From: Roseiarcus sp963829505
GTDB lineage: Bacteria > Pseudomonadota > Alphaproteobacteria > Rhizobiales > Beijerinckiaceae
Length of the DNA: 64,000 bases
Direction of reading: 5' to 3'
NCBI GenBank assembly: GCA_963829505.1
Contig: CAWHIL010000001.1
Coordinates: 1,364,001 to 1,428,000, forward strand
A program made the translations under genes and the position numbers. Below, piece by piece: positions 61,689-64,000 of this stretch (positions are counted from its first letter, which is position 1; each line of letters begins with the position of its first letter). The notes below the pieces were generated by a model. The model was not told the origin of the DNA. It ran no database searches and was given only the letters and a program-made list of their open reading frames with translations.

Positions 61689-62429
61689 TCAGACCGTCAT
61701 GCCGCCGTCGACGCTCAGCGCCTGGCCGGTCGTGAACACGCTCTCGTCGGAGGCGAGATAGACCGCGATCGCGGCGATCTCCTGCGGCAGGCCGAGACGC
61801 CCCATCGGTTGGCGGTCGACGAAAGTCTGGCGCACCGCCTCGACCGACTGTCCGCTCGAGCGGCTGAGCGCCTCGATGCGTCCCTGAAGCGACGGGCTCT
61901 CGACCGTGCCGGGGCAGATGGCGTTGCAGCGCACGCCCTTGCGGATGAAGTCGGCGGCGACCGCCTTGGTGAGGCCGATGACGGCCGCCTTCGAGGCGCC
62001 GTAGGCGTAGCGATTGGGCAGGCCCTTCAGGGAGACGATGGAGGCGATGTTGATGATCGACCCGCCGCCTTGCGCGAGCATGCCAGGCAGGAAAGCGCGG
62101 ATCGTGCGGTGCATCGATTTCACGTTGATGTCGAAGGAGCGGTCCCAGTCCTCGTCGGTGCAGGCGAGCGCGTCGCCGTGCGCGACCCAGCCGGCGCAGT
62201 TGAAGAGCACATCGACCGGACCGATGGCGCGCGCGAGCGCGGCGACCGCGTCGTTCGAGCACACGTCGAGGGGACGGCGGTCGCAGTCGAGGCCGGCGAG
62301 CCCGCCCGGGCTGATGTCGGTGGCGATCACATGCGCGCCCTCCGCGATGAAGGCCTCCGCCGTGGCGCGGCCGATGCCGACCGCCGCCGCAGTGAGAAGC
62401 GCGCGCTTGCCCGCGAGGCGTCCCGCCAT
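61689..62429 (-). CDS. SDR-family sugar/hydroxyacid dehydrogenase
   Basis: The 246-residue short-chain dehydrogenase has the nucleotide motif KRALLTAAAVGIGRATAEAF (the first Gly of TGxxxGxG is replaced by Ala, as in BDH2-like members), Asp37 after IATDIS (NAD preference), NCAGWVAHG, catalytic Ser in NIASIVSLKG and YAYGASKAAVIGLTKAVA (Tyr/Lys). The C-terminus VYLASDESVFTTGQALSVDGG is standard. It resembles 2-keto-3-deoxy-L-fuconate dehydrogenase and related enzymes of non-phosphorylated sugar pathways. Position beside the transporter suggests it acts on the same sugar. Confidence 0.87.
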   Translation of the reverse strand: MAGRLAGKRALLTAAAVGIGRATAEAFIAEGAHVIATDISPGGLAGLDCDRRPLDVCSNDAVAALARAIGPVDVLFNCAGWVAHGDALACTDEDWDRSFDINVKSMHRTIRAFLPGMLAQGGGSIINIASIVSLKGLPNRYAYGASKAAVIGLTKAVAADFIRKGVRCNAICPGTVESPSLQGRIEALSRSSGQSVEAVRQTFVDRQPMGRLGLPQEIAAIAVYLASDESVFTTGQALSVDGGMTV

Positions 62430-62649
62430 GTCTCAAATCCTCCTCGAAAAACGCCGGGCCGTCCGGCGAAGGTCTTGCCTTCATAATCGATTGCGCCGGC
62501 CGATCCCACACCCCGGCCCCATCGAAACGCGGCCCGGCCGTTTTGGGGTTGACAGCGCGGGCGGCGGGGCAACATAAGCCGTCCGCCCGGACGCTTTCAG
62601 GCGGTTCCGGGCGCGTTCGTCCGGGTCGCCTTTCGCGCCCGCCGGATGC

Positions 62650-62734
62650 GGGGGAGTGTCCCGAGCGGCAAAGGGGGCGGACTGTAAATCCGCTGGCTTA
62701 GCCTTCGTAGGTTCGAGTCCTACCTCCCCCACCA
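62650..62734 (+). tRNA. tRNA-Tyr (anticodon GTA)
   Basis: A class II tRNA with acceptor GGGGGAG / CTCCCCC, anticodon arm GCGGA-CTGTAAA-TCCGC containing GTA, a long variable arm (TGGCTTAGCCTTCG), T-arm GTAGGTTCGAGTCCTAC and encoded CCA at 62732-62734. It stands alone, with IS-type DNA downstream. Confidence 0.97.
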
Positions 62735-63285
62735 CGCTAACTATCTGAGTTTGCAGGTTTTTTTGATTCTGAAATAGTGTCCGACATATCCGCGCCTTGC
62801 AGGCGGCCATAGAGATTTTTCGGTCTCTAGAGACCGAAATGCGGCGCGTGAAAGCCGCGTTTCGGCCCACTGTCTCTGGCGGCAAAATCGTTTTTCCGGC
62901 GCGAATGTCTCGGCCTCGGTCGGAGACCGGTTCGACATTCTGAGAGACGGGTTCGAGTCACACTTGGACAAGCCAATGTTGCTGACCACGTCGAGGAATG
63001 AGTCTCATTTGGATGGACCATCAACGCGCCTGCGTTAGTTCGAGTCACTACAAGCCCACCAGCGATTTCTGCCGAATTGGCGGCGCGTGGACAATTCCAG
63101 GATATCACCGTCTTCTCTGTCGGTTACCGGCGGACAGAGAGAATTTAGCGCCGCAGAGACCGAAGCTGCGCCCCCTTTTGAGCGCCAATGACCGCTCAGT
63201 CTCTGACCGTGGAATTCATTTTCCGGACCTAGGAAGCCGAGCATTACCGGAGACCGGTTTCCCTGAGTGCTGGAGACCGGTTGGA
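62735..63285. repeat. Spacer with recurrent GAGACCG motifs next to a broken transposase
   Basis: No convincing gene is present. A perfect 16-base palindrome CGGTCTCTAGAGACCG sits at 62821-62836. GGAGACCGGTT recurs at 62922, 63249 and 63272, and other GAGACCG copies lie at 62830 and 63156. The region looks like a mosaic of element ends between tRNA-Tyr and the transposase remnant. Confidence 0.55.
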
Positions 63286-64000
63286 GTCCTCGTCGTGCTG
63301 GAGGACCAGAGCGAGAATCTCGACCATCTCGCGGTCGCCGCTCGGCGTCTTGAGCATGCGTTGTTGCAAAGCCCGGAAGGCGGGTCGCAGTTCGGCGAAA
63401 GGCGCGCCGTTGCGCAGGGTGCCGGGCTTGCGTTGGATAACCGCGAGATGGTGCCGCCAGTCGTAGACCGTTGTGGTGCTTTTCCGTTCGTGGGAGCGGG
63501 CAAAAACGCGGCGATGCTCGCAGACGACCTGTCCCTCGGCGGCGACGACGACGCGCTCAGCACGCTGACCGGGCGATTGGCGAAGGACGCCGGCACGCTG
63601 CGATTTCGCTCCAGATGGATGAGGCACGTCGACGAGACGCGCTTGGCGTATTCGACGAAGCCGTTGAACGGTCGAGGCGGCTGCATCAGGTGCCCGGCTT
63701 CCTCCGCCCAGACGTCGGCGATCGCGCCCGGTTGGGAGCCATGCGCCGTCTGCGCCCACAGCTCCCGGCATCGGGTCTCCAGCCAGTCGTTCAGCGCCGC
63801 CAGAGACGGGAAGCTCGGCATGGGCCGCCAGAGCCGATGACGGGCGTCCTGGACGTTCTTCTCGATCAGCCCCTTCTCCCAGCCGGAGGCTGGATTGCAG
63901 AACTCGGCCTCGAACAGGAAGTGGCTGACCATGGCCGAGAAGCGCGCGTTGACCTGGCGCTCCTTGCCGCGGCCGACGAGGGGGAAGGGGGGCGTACGGG
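63286..64000 (-). pseudogene. IS21-type transposase (IstA-like), broken and cut by window end
   Basis: The minus-strand frame enters from the window edge (GRGKERQVNARFSAMVSHFL) and continues with CNPASGWEKGLIEKNVQDARHRLW, LETRCRELWAQTAHGSQPG and HLMQPPRPFNGFVEYAKRVS, typical of IS21-family IstA core and C-terminal regions. Near 63590-63600 it shifts frame (LERNRSVPASFANRPVS to RVVVAAEGQVVCEHRRVFARSHERKSTT). Homology stops near LVLQHDED at about 63290, so the C-terminus is lost. istB is absent on this side. Confidence 0.8.

Noticed and set aside
62481..63108. Minus-strand small ORFs around tRNA-Tyr
   Set aside because: They overlap the tRNA antisense or the motif-rich spacer and show no protein-like features.

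Overview
The window is GC-rich (roughly two thirds G+C by eye) and reads as the chromosome of an alphaproteobacterium, most likely order Hyphomicrobiales (Rhizobiales, Beijerinckiaceae/Methylocystaceae-like). The grounds are gene content and style: an exosortase V locus, BtaA/BtaB betaine-lipid synthesis, a 6S RNA-like sequence in front of 5-formyltetrahydrofolate cyclo-ligase, a Ku gene, a FecR/autotransporter pair, and several families of short palindromic intergenic repeats of the kind common in that order. The assignment is inferred from gene families, not from a database search.

Layout. 1-1.4 kb: end of an IS1595-type transposase and AT-richer hypothetical genes, a small acquired patch. 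1.45-6.1 kb (minus strand): proA, mogA, an exosortase V accessory protein, exosortase V and a polyprenyl-phosphate sugar transferase; the last three form a cell-surface polysaccharide/protein-sorting locus. 6.4-7.6 kb: a small membrane protein overlapping an exported trypsin-like protease. 7.7-12.2 kb: an RND efflux adaptor and pump preceded by a possible 10-codon leader ORF. 12.3-24.1 kb: housekeeping genes (orphan ParD-like antitoxin, msrA, uppP, gph, a YmdB-type phosphodiesterase, 5-FCL with candidate 6S RNA, btaB/btaA, a D,D-carboxypeptidase, family-4 uracil-DNA glycosylase, rlmB), separated by repeat-rich spacers.

24.1-33.7 kb is a well-delimited integrative island in tRNA-Thr(CGT). It has a tyrosine integrase, an imperfect copy of the tRNA 3' end at the far side, and matching GTTGGTA-type repeat pairs with identical 12-bp phasing at both ends. 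The cargo is the downstream half of a type 1 BREX phage-defence operon (pglX, pglZ, brxL), cut off at the 5' end of pglX and riddled with single-base indels although the amino-acid sequence in each frame remains well preserved.

33.9-38.6 kb: a giant RTX-like secreted protein (beta-helix, Ig-like repeats, calcium-binding repeats). 39.3-48.9 kb: Ku with a divergent BRCT-like/MerR-like/TPR protein, an FkbM methyltransferase, a CoA-transferase, mtnA, a frameshifted FAD oxidase, an aldo/keto reductase and ribokinase. 48.9-62.4 kb: a SIS-domain sugar isomerase, a translationally overlapping FecR/autotransporter pair, a LacI regulator divergent from a YtfQ-RT/YjfF-like sugar ABC transporter, and an SDR dehydrogenase. 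The sugar genes on both sides of the autotransporter look like one catabolic region for an unidentified monosaccharide. The window ends with tRNA-Tyr(GTA), a spacer rich in GAGACCG motifs and a broken IS21-type transposase.

No wholly new system can be proven from the sequence alone. The best leads are the indel-shredded but sequence-preserved BREX remnant with clear element boundaries, the BRCT/MerR/TPR protein paired with Ku, the Cys-rich FecR coupled to a giant autotransporter, and the repeat families, one of which supplies a gene's stop codon.
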